Shown here piece by piece: positions 9,564 through 20,349 of a stretch of DNA of 64,000 nucleotides. The notes under the pieces were generated by a model. That model did not search any database. It was not told where the DNA came from and saw nothing but the letters and a program-made list of their open reading frames with translations. Each line of letters begins with the position of its first letter. Position 1 is the first letter of the stretch. A program made the position numbers and the translations under genes. The stretch is from positions 14,384,001 to 14,448,000 of the forward strand of contig CM121341.1 in assembly GCA_051530055.1 (NCBI GenBank), in the 5' to 3' direction. This stretch comes from Neoechinorhynchus agilis. Taxonomy: Eukaryota; Acanthocephala.

Positions 9564-12267
9564 CTAATAAGCGCACTTAGGACAGATAATATCGACCCCT
9601 TCGACTAGAAATGTTCTATTGGCTAACGACATTCTGCATTTGCAGCAAACAAAGCAATGGCTATGCCAATTTTTGTCCTCGAAATTGATATACTTTGATC
9701 CATCGTCACCTGCATTCAAACGATCGTTTGATAAGCCCGTTATTATTCAGATAAACTGACCAGTTATGGGATCACTGCAGGCAAAACATCGCTTGCAAAA
9801 GTTGTTCGAATAGCAAGTGTTGCAGTAAGCTTCGCTTTCATGCGATAAAAACTTTATCTTCGATAGGTTGCACCCACAAAGTTTGCAAATAAAACATTCC
9901 TGGTGAAATGGCACTTCTCGAAATACAACTCCACCATTCTCAATCACCTAAATGATGCCATTTTCTCTTCTATGCTTAATATTGTCATCGGCACCTTTCC
10001 ACATCGATGGCATTTTGTGGCAAAGACATTATCATAACACTGCTTGCAGCAAACTTTTTCATCTTTTATCGAAAATGATGAACTTGATATTGGATTTTCA
10101 CAAAACTCGCATATAAAGCAACTCTCGTGGTATTCATTGCCCCTATAGCCGAGCTTCTTTGCGCCTTAAAAAATGTGAATTAGACGCAAAACACGCACAA
10201 GTAAAAAGTTTTATAATTTGATAAATTAATTCTACAAACGATGAGTTCCCAGTTGAAAATAGAATTCTTATTGCTTGTTTATGGCGTGGAAATTAATTTT
10301 TTTTATAAAATCTGATATTTCGGCACTATCTTGTGCCTCACATATTTAAAAACTTACAAGCAACCTTGTGATAAACGTGTACAAGATTGTACCTCCGAAA
10401 TATTGGATTTAATAAATTCTTTTAATTTTTACGCCATAAACAAGCATGAACAGTTCAATCTTCAAACATAATTATTATTCTTTATGGTCACATGTATCGA
10501 AATAAACCACTTTGGAGGAGACTAGCATACCATTACAGTACGAAAGGCAACATTCATTTTCGAGAATTGCTTTTCTGCTTCGCGAAAATCATAATGTATT
10601 TCATCCCGCAATTTCGTTTGATCAGCACTCAAATTCGCGACAACGCCCTAAAACATCATCCAAATGACATGAAATGTGATGAAATAATTGCCTTTTCTAG
10701 TCACAAGGGCACATATTAGCACCATGTCTATTTATTTTCCAATTAAAAATCTACATATCAATTATCATGGTTCAAAAGTTTCAAATCGAAAATGATAGGT
10801 CATTAAGTCGCCTTTTTTTAATGATTTGTGCTTAGTTACAAACCTGGTTTAAAAACTTTATTACATTTGAAGCATCTTGCAGCATAATGCTCGTTGAAGC
10901 AATCGATACAGCAGAGACTTTCCAAGTGAAATACGAAGGGTTGTCCAATAAGTGATTTGTCACATCGAAAGCAATAAAAACAAGCTCCGTGCCAATGTTT
11001 GTTTTGATATGCAATGTCCTAATTCATTAGAAAATGAGAAATAACTTTAAAAAATACCTTCATGTCGGCACCGATTTTTATTTTGCATTTCTCGCAAGTA
11101 TGACAGAAATTTCCTTCAAAGCAATCCAGACAGTAAGTCCGGTCCTCTTTCATGATCAATTTATTGCCAGCCAAAGTCCTATCGCATCTCCAACAACTGA
11201 GATGCTCTACGTGCCAATGATTGTTCATACTTGATATGAAGTTGGTTTGGCAAATGATCTTTTAAAAAAAGGAAGTGAAAGCGAGATGAGTGAAATCCGA
11301 GACAGCACCACATATATAAATGACGGGTAACGCATTATTATGCCCACATTAATTTTCCTTCGCTGAATACTGAAATCCCTCGAGTCGAGGATTTAGTTGC
11401 ACTAACTCACCTCATCGCAAGTATAGCAGCGGCTTCGTAGATTGTCATTAAAATGTCGAACGCAATAAAGTGAAAATCCTATTCGACAATACGCCAAGTC
11501 AGCAAGCAAATCAGAACATTTTCTGCATTTAAAACAGTGGGGATGCCAATAAGCCGTTTGGTTGCCGACGTTTACGATAGCTGCCAATTTTCCAATACCA
11601 AGCAAGCCTTTACATTCTTCACATATCTACAAAAAAACGAGCGCATTAAAGTGTCAATGATTTCCACATAGAGATTATTTACTCACATATTCATCAGTTA
11701 AACGAGTGACTTCTGCCAGTCCGAACTTCATTAACATTTCGGATTTAAACTTGGTAAAAATTTCACGCTCATCTTGCGTTACCACAGATTCACAAAAATC
11801 TGGATCGATATCTTGTAAAGGGATTTGAAACATCAACGATTTTATCCGAAAAATTGCTCCTTGTCCTTGAATTTTAGGAATCTCCTCTTCGTTGAAATCG
11901 GCAAAATATTCATCGATCTAAATTTCGAGCATTGAAGAAAATGAAAAGACAAATGAAGACTATACTTCGTTTTCACGTAAACCGCAAGGCAGCCAAGTGT
12001 ATCCAGCATCGAGACATTTCGAGTGAGCGTCCTCATTGGGCTTAAGAGTAGTTCTGTCCTGTAATACTTTATCCAATGTTATATCTATCGGGACTTTAGC
12101 CAAATGGAAATTTTTGAAGCATTTGCAACTAGCACACGATAACCTACATAAGTTACGGATGCCCCAGTCAAAATTTAAAAATTTAGTACTGACTTATTGG
12201 TTTTTCCAGGTTCAAACCCAACGCATGTTTCACATGCTCGACATTTTTGGAGTCTAAACTCGAACAT
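9564..12267 (-). CDS. lim-9-like: PET-domain plus six-LIM protein, FHL/LIM-9/Limpet type
   Basis: Nine exons (12267-12194, 12143-11966, 11917-11687, 11626-11411, 11258-11058, 11018-10844, 10164-9995, 9947-9761, 9709-9564) join in frame to 525 residues. The order is a Cys-rich N-terminus (KCRACETCVGFEP, then CASCKC), a PET domain (GYTWLPCGLRENE to about residue 160), then six LIM domains with canonical C-x2-C..H-x2-C and C-x2-C..C-x2-C/D ligands, ending CPKCAY. PET plus FHL-type LIMs is the layout of nematode LIM-9 and insect Limpet; testin and prickle have only three LIMs. Such proteins act as scaffolds at actin and integrin attachment sites. The start ATG (MFEFRLQKC) is the only one in frame upstream of the Cys-rich motif. 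Introns are mostly 48-60 nt; the largest (10843-10165) hosts a foldback element. Confidence 0.88.
10273..10445. mobile_element. Foldback MITE-like element in an intron of the PET/LIM gene
   Basis: The outer arms GCTTGTTTATGGCGT and ACGCCATAAACAAGC are perfect inverted complements. An inner inverted pair surrounds ATATTTCGGCACTATCTTGT and ACAAGATTGTACCTCCGAAA. Total about 173 bp with no coding capacity. The inner pair is shared with the element at 21771-21869. Confidence 0.7.
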
Positions 12268-13862
12268 TTGATTGCTCATTAGTTTTTAAATCTAACAATG
12301 GAAGCTAAACAATATTGGGTCGACTTCACTTGTACTTTGGAGCGGGGTACACCAGCTTTTAAAAGAACTCAATGAATTATTCAAGGAATTAAATGCGACG
12401 TTTGTCACCGGTTAACCTAATCCAATTGTCCTCCTTTGCTAAGGGAGCTAAAGAACTAACATGATTCCATCAGCCTGCTATGCATCATAGATCATAGGCA
12501 TAGAAGGCATTTTACGGCAAAATGCATAACTTATTGTATAAGGAAGACGTGCCTTTGTGAAGCAAAGGATCGATCTGTGATTACATTTCGGTCACGGACA
12601 ATATATCCAAGCAACCAGGGCGTGATTTGAGAAGAGTAGCGTGGAGTGTCTTAATTAAATCACTAAAACAAATACTTCAACGACGCAGAACTTCCTTCAT
12701 AGACTCAATTCCAAGTGAAGCGAGAGTTCGATTGAGAAGGTGTTTGCTAGCGAGGAGAGCGCGCTGACTATTAATGAGTTAAAACTTCAATATCACAAAT
12801 CCTCAGAAGATAACCGACGCTTTTTTGAAACTCATAAAAGCGCAGCTTGTTTTATAAGCGAAATTCAAAGAATGCTTAAATACTCTTATTAACAGCTGAA
12901 TTCGAAACCGATTCGTGTCTAATATGGCTACAGTCGCAAGTATTCAGTCGAGACTTTAGTATCTACTAATAAAAGTTCACTATTTACTCATCAGACATTT
13001 TAATTTAGTCGTTTTCATGAATTACGGTCTCATTTGTGCGAATTAAACCGAGATACTGCTTCCGGTTTAAAGACTTTCAATCGTTTTAGTAAAGCTAGAA
13101 AGTAACGCTGCGTCGTGAGTTCTTTAAGGAAAATAGGTTAGAAGCACGTGATTTTTCTGTTGTGCCCTGAACTCTCGTGCCTGATTTATTTCTCCATTAT
13201 CGCAGAAACACGAGGACGCCAACCACAATACTACTTTCAGTTTATCTCATTTTTTGCGTTTTGTGATAACAAAGTTATGATTATTAACGTTGTAAGAAAG
13301 ACAGGATTAATCCCAGTAGCAAAGACTAAATGCTCTAAGACAAAGATGGCATTGTGGACTCTTATTGATGTGTCACATTGCTTTGAATCTTAAAGTTCGA
13401 AGTTTTCGATGACTCCCGCATAAATCTTTACACTAAAACGGAATATATTTAATAAAGTTTGGCATTTTCATATCTCGAGATATATATGAAAAATAAGTAA
13501 TGCATCATAAAACATTACTGAGGAGCTTACGACAAAGATGATGCACCCGAGTGTAAAATTAAATGAAGACTTTCTGAACGCGATTTGGACATTTGCTGAT
13601 ATCTTGAGGAATTTTAATTGCTTACCTATGGCTGTTTTTCCGGTTACAAAATGTTAAAATATATAATTACATGCGGATTTCAGAGCACATGAGTTTGAAA
13701 AGGGAAGTGTTTTTTTCAAGAGACGATTGTTTGATGCAAGAATATGATTTGTTCTCCATTTAAGTTTTATAAGGTCGCTGTACCTGACCAACAGTGATTT
13801 TGCGCAACCCTTTATTGTGAGCGTGGCACCTTCAATCAAATATTTAATTGCAAAGAAATCGA
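12268..13862. other. Intergenic, nothing recognised
   Basis: AT-rich. Frames such as 13148-13393 (+) and 13654-13866 (-) have no recognisable motif or splice partner. The promoter of the PET/LIM gene should lie just right of 12267, but no TATA or initiator stands out. Confidence 0.4.
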
Positions 13863-15081
13863 TCACAAAGCGTCATCCTCTCTAATACGCCTTGTAATGG
13901 CCATTGCACATTCACATGCGGAGTTTTTGGGTAACTTAAAATGACTGGTCAAATGACATGCGAATCCCTTCCAATCTTTGAATCCTCCGGTTTTATATAG
14001 ATTGTAAACATCCTGAACACCGTTCACCCCTTCATTTCTGAAATTTTGAACTGTTCGGCCAACGCCAGGAATGTCACTGAGTTTTAGACTATTTAAATCA
14101 GCCTTTAAAAAATTTTTGAATTTTTTCGATTGAAATAATTCGTTTTCTAAATAAAACATTGAAAGTTTGTCACTAATGAAAGTTATTTCACCTTCTCTTG
14201 ACTCCAACTGAAGATCCTCTTTCATTTTCTCTTTCTCATCAGTCAAATGGTCGTCAAATGGATCGTGCTTTATAAACTCTTCCTTTTTAATATCCTTAGT
14301 TAGAGGTTCTTTAGCTTCTAAATTAAAATAATGAACCGAATTCGGTATACGTTTAAAAATAGTACCTGGGATTAGATCTGGACTCTTTGGCGGTTGTTTT
14401 AATTTAGGAACCCTGTTTCCAATATTTTTACTCACTGCTTCCTTCCCCGGGTACACTAAACAAAAACCATCAATCGAGCACTATATTTACCTGCGTACCC
14501 TGCGGTTCCTTTCTGAGCTCCATTTGTGGAATTATCGAAACGTGCTTTGTATTGATGGCTTCTGGAACTGTATCAGGTTTTAGGTTTGTTTTCTTTTTAC
14601 TTTGGTCTATTTTAACATTTTCCTTCTTGATTGTATCACTTACAAGATCTTTAGGAGATTCCAAGCGATTATTCTCAATTTCTTGGAAATGTCGCTTAGT
14701 AGTTTGCGCCACTTCTTTGTTCGAATCATCACTCTTGACAGTAAACGGGACTGCTGAATTCAAAACCTTTTCCTTCTTAGAATCAGTGTTTTCTTCCAAA
14801 ATTGGATTCGTGTCCTTTTTAACCAGTTTCTGGAAGAGGTTTTTAAAACCATTTGGTCTATCCTGATTGTCTTTGCTAGTCACGCCCTTATTTTGCTCTT
14901 CAGTGAGATTATCCTTTATCGCTTTCTTCGATGTGATGCCCATACTAGGTGCTGCTCTATCCACTAGATCGTATTGTTGGTAACAAATCGTCATTCCTGC
15001 TTTATCATCATCCAATATCATTTCGACTCCCAGTGGACTCTTATCAACCTTCTTTTTCTTTTGCTCATCCAATTTCGGCAT
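13863..15081 (-). CDS. Protein with C-terminal BAF-like domain and long charged N-terminus
   Basis: Two exons, about 15081-14493 and 14456-13863, flank a ~35-nt intron that may be joined from a donor at CAGG/GTACGC. The product is about 395 residues. The first ~300 are rich in K, E, S and T and appear disordered. The last ~90 (FKNFLKADLNSLKLSDIPGV to RRIREDDAL) match barrier-to-autointegration factor: an F-containing lead, a helix-hairpin-helix with IPGVG in place of IGEVL, then W, C and A landmarks. BAF binds double-stranded DNA and LEM-domain proteins at the nuclear envelope. Canonical BAF is ~89 residues, so the long N-terminal extension is unusual. The fold call is from pattern alone; a different helix-hairpin-helix family is the main alternative. 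Confidence 0.6.
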
Positions 15082-15318
15082 TTCCTAGTCAAACAGGTTT
15101 AAATTAGTGTACATAACAAGACGTTGTCATGGAAATCAGCTTGAGTTGAACTTTTTAAAGCTAATCCTTATTTGGTATCATACTTTGATGTCTACGTTTT
15201 GGAAATTAGAATTCAACCTTTCCGCATTAGTGCGCTGTTGTGCTTCAATTCACGTGCGAATTGATCCAAGAATTGCTTCTATATAGGCTGTAAATTCATC
15301 GAAGCTGATTTCTCTTTT

Positions 15319-15567
15319 CTAATCTGCACGAGAAATTCGTGCGGAATCCGGATTATGACATATCAGATAACGGTTTAGGCTACCAAAAAGCACATATAAT
15401 TGCAAAAAATAGTCCCAACGTTGTCCAGATTCAAATTCGTTACTGGCGGAGACGATGATGAGCTCCAAACGTCTGAAGCCGTCGTCAATTTCAATGGTCC
15501 CACACTTCTTTGACCAAAGAGAGGAGGATGGAGCCAGATAACCGGCCAATTCGGCTACGAGCGCCAT
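15319..15567 (-). CDS. Small hypothetical protein (82 aa)
   Basis: The ATG at 15567 follows directly on a T-rich stretch ending GTTGTAG, which is an acceptor-like signal. The 82-residue frame (MALVAELAGYLAPSSSLW to RISRAD) is compositionally balanced and protein-like, with one Cys near residue 22 and another near 70. It has no signal peptide or recognisable domain. It may continue through further exons not found here. Confidence 0.4.
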   Translation of the reverse strand: MALVAELAGYLAPSSSLWSKKCGTIEIDDGFRRLELIIVSASNEFESGQRWDYFLQLYVLFGSLNRYLICHNPDSARISRAD

Positions 15568-15599
15568 CTACAACAAAAATGTAGGCGGACAGTGCTTCT

Positions 15600-15890
15600 C
15601 ACATAGCAATATAATAATAACACGTTTATTTGATAGTAAAAAAAGAAAAGGACTCTTGTATGTTTGAGTCCTCATAAAAACTCGGATTCAGATTTGTTAA
15701 ATGAATGCGGTTGTTGATTTTGGAGTGGATTACTGTTTCGGTCGGGTTGGGAGGTTTGTTCGGACGGAGATTGGTGGTCATTGTGTGCAGGAGAGCTTGG
15801 GTCTTTCCTCAGGTTCATTTCAGGTCATGATACCCATGAAGACTTGGCAGTATGGAAAAAGGAGCGGAGCGAAGTTGTGGGAAGGATTAA
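15600..15890 (-). mobile_element. LINE 3'-end fragment (family A)
   Basis: The reverse complement of this stretch aligns with 16.6-17.0 kb and 49.3-49.5 kb. Shared landmarks are CTCCTTTTTCCAT, a block ending ACCTGAAATGAACC, and a terminus of AAACGTGTTATTATT. Only the non-coding 3' end is present. Confidence 0.65.
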
Positions 15891-16237
15891 ATTAATTGGA
15901 TTACGAGTGTGATTGGAAATGTAGTGAGTTTTTCCGTGGATAGAAACATGCCGTCGAACAGGCAACATTGATTTAAAAATAAAATCATATCAATTTCTTC
16001 GTCATTAAACAACCTATAATTAGATCACAAATCGAAATTGATCAATAATCTTTATGAAAATCCCTACACAAAAACACCAAAGATCAAGTTGTAGGGTATT
16101 ATTTGAAAAAAATTTAAACAAAAAGATCGTCATATTGCTCTTCATACTCCGAAAATTAATTATAGGAAAGGTATTATCGTTATTTAATCAGCGTTCAATA
16201 TACATTCGTAAAAGAACTGAAAATTATTATCAGAAAA

Positions 16238-16414
16238 TCAATTTTTCGACTTCTTCAACTGACTCTTAACAATGCGTTCGTCCTGTTTGCCCATTGAATC
16301 TTTAATTGTTGCCGTGGATTGATTGGCATCGACATAATGGAGGAGAATAATAATGCCGAAAACGACAAATCCGAGAACGTTGCATCCCAGAACAACTTGA
16401 GCATCGGAAATCAT
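16238..16414 (-). CDS. OST4: Oligosaccharyltransferase subunit OST4
   Basis: A 58-residue frame starting MISDAQVVLGCNVLGFVVFG and continuing into a single membrane helix ending LLHYVDAN. This matches OST4, the ~37-residue subunit of the ER oligosaccharyltransferase that transfers the lipid-linked glycan to nascent glycoproteins. The family signature is M-I-(S/T)-D-x-Q at the N-terminus, one transmembrane helix and the (L/Y)HYV motif, all visible here. The N-terminus faces the ER lumen and the helix contacts STT3. The C-terminal tail after the helix is about 20 residues longer than in human and is basic (SQLKKSKN). The gene is a single exon, surrounded by LINE debris on both sides. The start is fixed by the conserved MISD. 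Confidence 0.88.
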   Translation of the reverse strand: MISDAQVVLGCNVLGFVVFGIIILLHYVDANQSTATIKDSMGKQDERIVKSQLKKSKN

Positions 16415-16574
16415 TTTGATCGAATTAGCAATGCCGATGGCAATCTTTAAGTTTTATTTCTTCCGTGTCAAACGCATGCCTCAGGAAGGCATTAATGGTT
16501 GCAATGATCTTTTGAAAGGCATGAACACGGAAGTGTTTCAAACTATTTTCCAGGATGATGATGTAAAATATTAT

Positions 16575-17010
16575 TGGAATTCTTAGCGGCGAATCGCTCC
16601 CTCTTCACATGAGCACAACACTTGTAATCCTAATTCGTTTCATCTTCCTATACCTTGCACCCCACTATACCTACGCTCCTTTTTCCATGCTGCCCAATCT
16701 TCTCGGATATCATTACCTGAAATGAACCAGAGGAAAGAACAACCTCATAAGAGCTCCTGCAAGCAATAAAACACCAATTATCACCAGAACTGACCTTCCA
16801 AACCGACTGGATATTGCTCCTGCAAGCAATAAAACACCAATTATCACCAGAACGGACCTTCCAAACCGACTGGATATTGCCACCCGCCCGGACTCGTAAT
16901 TCACTGCAAAATCAATAACCAGTTTCATTTATCCAAACAGAACTCGAGCGCTTATGAGGACCCAAGGGTACATGGGTCCTCTTCTTTGTGAATCAACAAA
17001 TAAAACGTGT
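16575..17010 (+). mobile_element. LINE 3'-end fragment (family A) with internal 63-bp tandem duplication
   Basis: Aligns on the plus strand with 49.30-49.51 kb (GAGCACAACACTTGTAAT, CTCCTTTTTCCATGCTGC, TCTCGGATATCATTACC) and ends AACGTGTTATTATTA. A 63-bp block beginning GCTCCTGCAAGC at 16753 is repeated at 16816 nearly exactly. Confidence 0.7.
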
Positions 17011-17019
17011 TATTATTAT

Positions 17020-17098
17020 ACTCTCGTGGGATTTTAATTGACTAATTTATTACCGATATTTCACGTATAAATTAGTCAATTTAAATCCCACGAGAGTG
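17020..17098. mobile_element. Short foldback element (79 bp)
   Basis: ACTCTCGTGGGAT..TTGACTAATTTA is followed by a near-perfect inverted copy TAAATTAGTCAA..ATCCCACGAGAGT, separated by ~18 nt. Arms are about 30 bp. It sits directly after the TTATTATTA tail of the LINE fragment. Confidence 0.7.
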
Positions 17099-17204
17099 GT
17101 ATAACTAAGAGAAAAAGAAAGTATAATGGTAGCTATTTGTGTGTGAAAGCTCAGTAGAGTTCAAAATAGTGTAATATCCATAAAAATAGTCAAATCCTTT
17201 TTCT

Positions 17205-17450
17205 TCATTCGTACTCCTGTCGCTCAGTCTTGGACGACCGGGTATTATCCTTTTTTTTATCTTTTCCACTTTTCCATCCGAAAGCCGGGAAGATTTGTTT
17301 GCATCCATTGACACATCCGATCATATCGGCACCCATTACTTGTACTCCCCCGCCGTACGGACCTTCTTCAGAGCTGTTGGGATTCCGAACAGGTCGTCCA
17401 AAGCAAGTCGTAATAATCGATGTTGAACATAGTAACACAACGACGAGCAT
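17205..17450 (-). CDS. Small secreted protein (81 aa)
   Basis: From the ATG at 17450 the frame begins MLVVVLLCSTSIITTCFG, a good signal peptide with likely cleavage after CFG. The mature ~63 residues contain a glycine-rich stretch (EEGPYGGGVQVMGADMIGCV), two closely spaced cysteines (GCVNGC) and a very basic, charged tail. No known family recognised. The frame extends upstream of this Met without an obvious start, so an upstream exon is possible. A peptide precursor or secreted effector is conceivable but not shown. Confidence 0.5.
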   Translation of the reverse strand: MLVVVLLCSTSIITTCFGRPVRNPNSSEEGPYGGGVQVMGADMIGCVNGCKQIFPAFGWKSGKDKKKDNTRSSKTERQEYE

Positions 17451-17595
17451 TTCGGGATGATGTTTCCTAGTGAACAGGATGCACTTATGTATTAGTGTGA
17501 AGAAACAATGTGACTCGTAGCATATGATTATTGCATAAAAGGAAACATCGGATAATGAGCTAGTGGAAAAGAAGCAAATAACATTGACGGTTTTA

Positions 17596-20346
17596 TTATC
17601 GCTCAAGAAGACATGGCTCCAGCAATCGTTTCAGTCGCTTAGGTACATTGCCTGGTTCTTCGAATACGGGAATTCGTGGCTCATATACCGGAGTTCCTTC
17701 AATCAATTCAGCACAAGTGCGACGCGGGTATCTCGAAAGGGGAGCACGCAAACACGTAACCGGGCCCACGTTTGATCGGGCCTTGATTTGCATTCTCTTG
17801 TTGGGTTTACAGATCGTTATCCATCCAATCATATTGATCACGATATCAGCAATCGCTCTTTTATTCGATTCTATTGGCTGGATATCGTGGATACATTCAT
17901 GCTGGAAATTGCTCAATGCCATATGATCTGATCGAACAAGAGAAACCGGAACAGTTGATGGAAGGAACATGCTCAAACAAATGCTCTTTATATCTTCGGA
18001 TATTCTCTCAATTGAAATAATGTCGTCAATCAACAGGCACCAATTTGGTCGAAGAAGGACGGTACACGGAACCGTGACTCCTTGGAAAGTCGTGACGGCA
18101 TTTACTTTTTCACATAACTAAAAATATTGAGCAGTTTTGGTCCTAACAGAAACTTCGATCGGTTATTTGATGTAATGATTCGCTTCTAATCAACAGCCAA
18201 ACTTAACTAGTTTTTTAAAAGACAAGCACAGGAAAATATAAGTGCCCGAATTAATCTAACAAAAAAATGTTTTGACAATTCAATACTCAAAGCTTGTTGG
18301 CAATCAAAATTTTAAGCGGATTTAATCACTACATTCAAAAGGCGAAACTTTTTACTTGTAATTTGGTGGCATTTCGATTCATTCGCAAAAATAAAAACCA
18401 ACATATTTGACTTTTTCAAATTGCCCGTATTACATAGAAACAAGATGTACGGACGAAATGTTTAAGAATAGCAGAAACAGTTACAAACAATTTAAACGAA
18501 TTACCTTTTGATTAGTAATGAATCCTGAAGTATCGTTGCACCACTTATACCGATCTTTTCCCAAAATAGCCGCCTTATCCAAAGTTTTGACTCTCCGGTT
18601 CCAATTTGTGTTAACTAGTTTAACTCTATGATCGTTCTGAGAGTGAAAACAGTTCAAGGCCTCTGTCATTGATTTGCTCGAACTGTCATATGAGTACTGA
18701 CATTCTGGCATCATTGGAAATTCGGATAGGACAGAAGGACTAGAAGTCGATCTTATGATACCTATTAAACCATATAATAATGCAGGATGACAAAAGAACC
18801 TACCTCGAATGCTCTCAACGTTTGTTCCGTCGCGTGAACGATTTCGCTGCATTGATTGCTTCACCTTCTCTTCTTTTTGTTGCTCAACAATGCGCTTATG
18901 TCGAGCTGCCGATATCGATCGAGAAGATCGTATTGGAAATCGTATTTCGTTTATAGTTGTTCCTTCGCGAGATTTTTAGCGTTAAACAGTGGTTAATCGT
19001 TATTTTTGCATATTAAATTCATATCTTATGGATATTTAACAATGCAGCAAAAACCCCATAAGGTTTCCAATTTCAAAAAATTTCGCTTTCTTGTTAAGCC
19101 CGATATTTATCTAATACTGCCTCCCAACGCAAATCGTTGAAAATTTAAAGTGGTTTAAACTTCTTTCAAAATCTTACTATATCGATAAATGCTCGAAAGG
19201 AATGAATTGCATGAGTAACCAGTAACTTTGAGGTAAAAAACATGATTTCATTAGATTGCTAACAATGAAATATTTTTATATTTTAGTCCAAAATGGCAAT
19301 GTATTGATCTCGAAGGTTGGGTGTTAACAAACCTGGAATACTCGAGACGGTTGCCGGAAGGAGACAATGAAGTGCCAAACGTAGGCACAGATCGGACCTT
19401 TGTAGGGCATTGAAGAGTTCAGACTTTCCGGAATTCACATGCCCTAGTATAGTTAAAGAATCTAAGCATCAGTATAACAAAGACCTGTTACCGTTTGCTA
19501 TTTTTACCTGCGAATCGTACTGCTTTTAGGAGTTCACTAACAAGTAGTTCCACTCTATAAGCTGTCTTTGCGCTTATCAGACTCACGTGAGACACTTTAT
19601 CTCTCATGATTCCTTTAGATTCCATGTTCTCAATCAAGCATTTTTCAATGTGCTTTTGGTAATCCCGCGAATCCTTAATAAATACATCGAACTTGTTTCC
19701 AACGACGAATATGGACATTTTCGCATTATTGTGTCTACAAAGCCTTTTCCAATTGTCAGAAATCGAAAATGGCATGTTTGTGAGATCGACGAGCAAAATG
19801 ATAATGGGACTATGTGCGATCGATCAATCAACGAGCAATTTGATTGACTTAATCGGTTTTACTTGAAGTCACTAATTTCTCAACGACATCCTTATCATCG
19901 TCTTCATAATTCCTGAGGTGATAATCCTCATTTATAACATGAGAGACTTGAGGACTGCTCAAAAGAAAGCATCGACGACATAACATTAGACCGTTTAGAT
20001 TTATCTTGCTAGTCATGTTCAGCTTATCGGCATCAATAAATCCAGGATCGTGTCGAGAGATAGGTTGGAACTTAGCGCCACATCCAGAACAGGTTGCGTT
20101 TTTCCATTGAAATCCATTTTGAACTCGGCCTTCTTTAAGCCCACGTGGAGTCTCACGCATAGGATTGAGAATCGACGGAACAAATAAATCACGCGGTATA
20201 TACAACTCCTTCACTGACTCTTCGGTCGTTTCTACTGCATTTTGAGCTTTTGAGAAAGATGATCGAAAAGCCATATTTAATAAACAAGGGCGAGGAGCGG
20301 ATAGAGCTCGCTTTATTGAATTTAATGCAGCACTCTTCGCCAACAT
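17596..20346 (-). CDS. NOA1: NOA1 / YqeH-type circularly permuted mitochondrial GTPase
   Basis: Exons: 20346 to about 19863, 19809-19508, 19461-19333, 18962-18804, 18761-18505, 18117-17596. The N-terminus is basic and mitochondrial-targeting-like (MLAKSAALNSIKRALSAPRP). A zinc finger follows (CSGCG..LCRRC), then the permuted G motifs in the order G4 (NKFD), G5 (ISAK), G1 (GHVNSGKSEL), G2 (PGTTINEIRFPI region) and G3 (NDTSG in place of DTPG). The C-terminal domain has IADIVINMIGWI and ends CLLER. This order defines the YqeH/NOA1 GTPases, which act in mitochondrial small-subunit assembly. The downstream exon phases agree with each other; the exon 1/2 junction does not resolve to a clean phase, so a sequence error or unusual splice is possible. 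An acceptor-like TTGTAG lies 4 nt before the ATG. Confidence 0.88.
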
Positions 20347-20349
20347 TTG

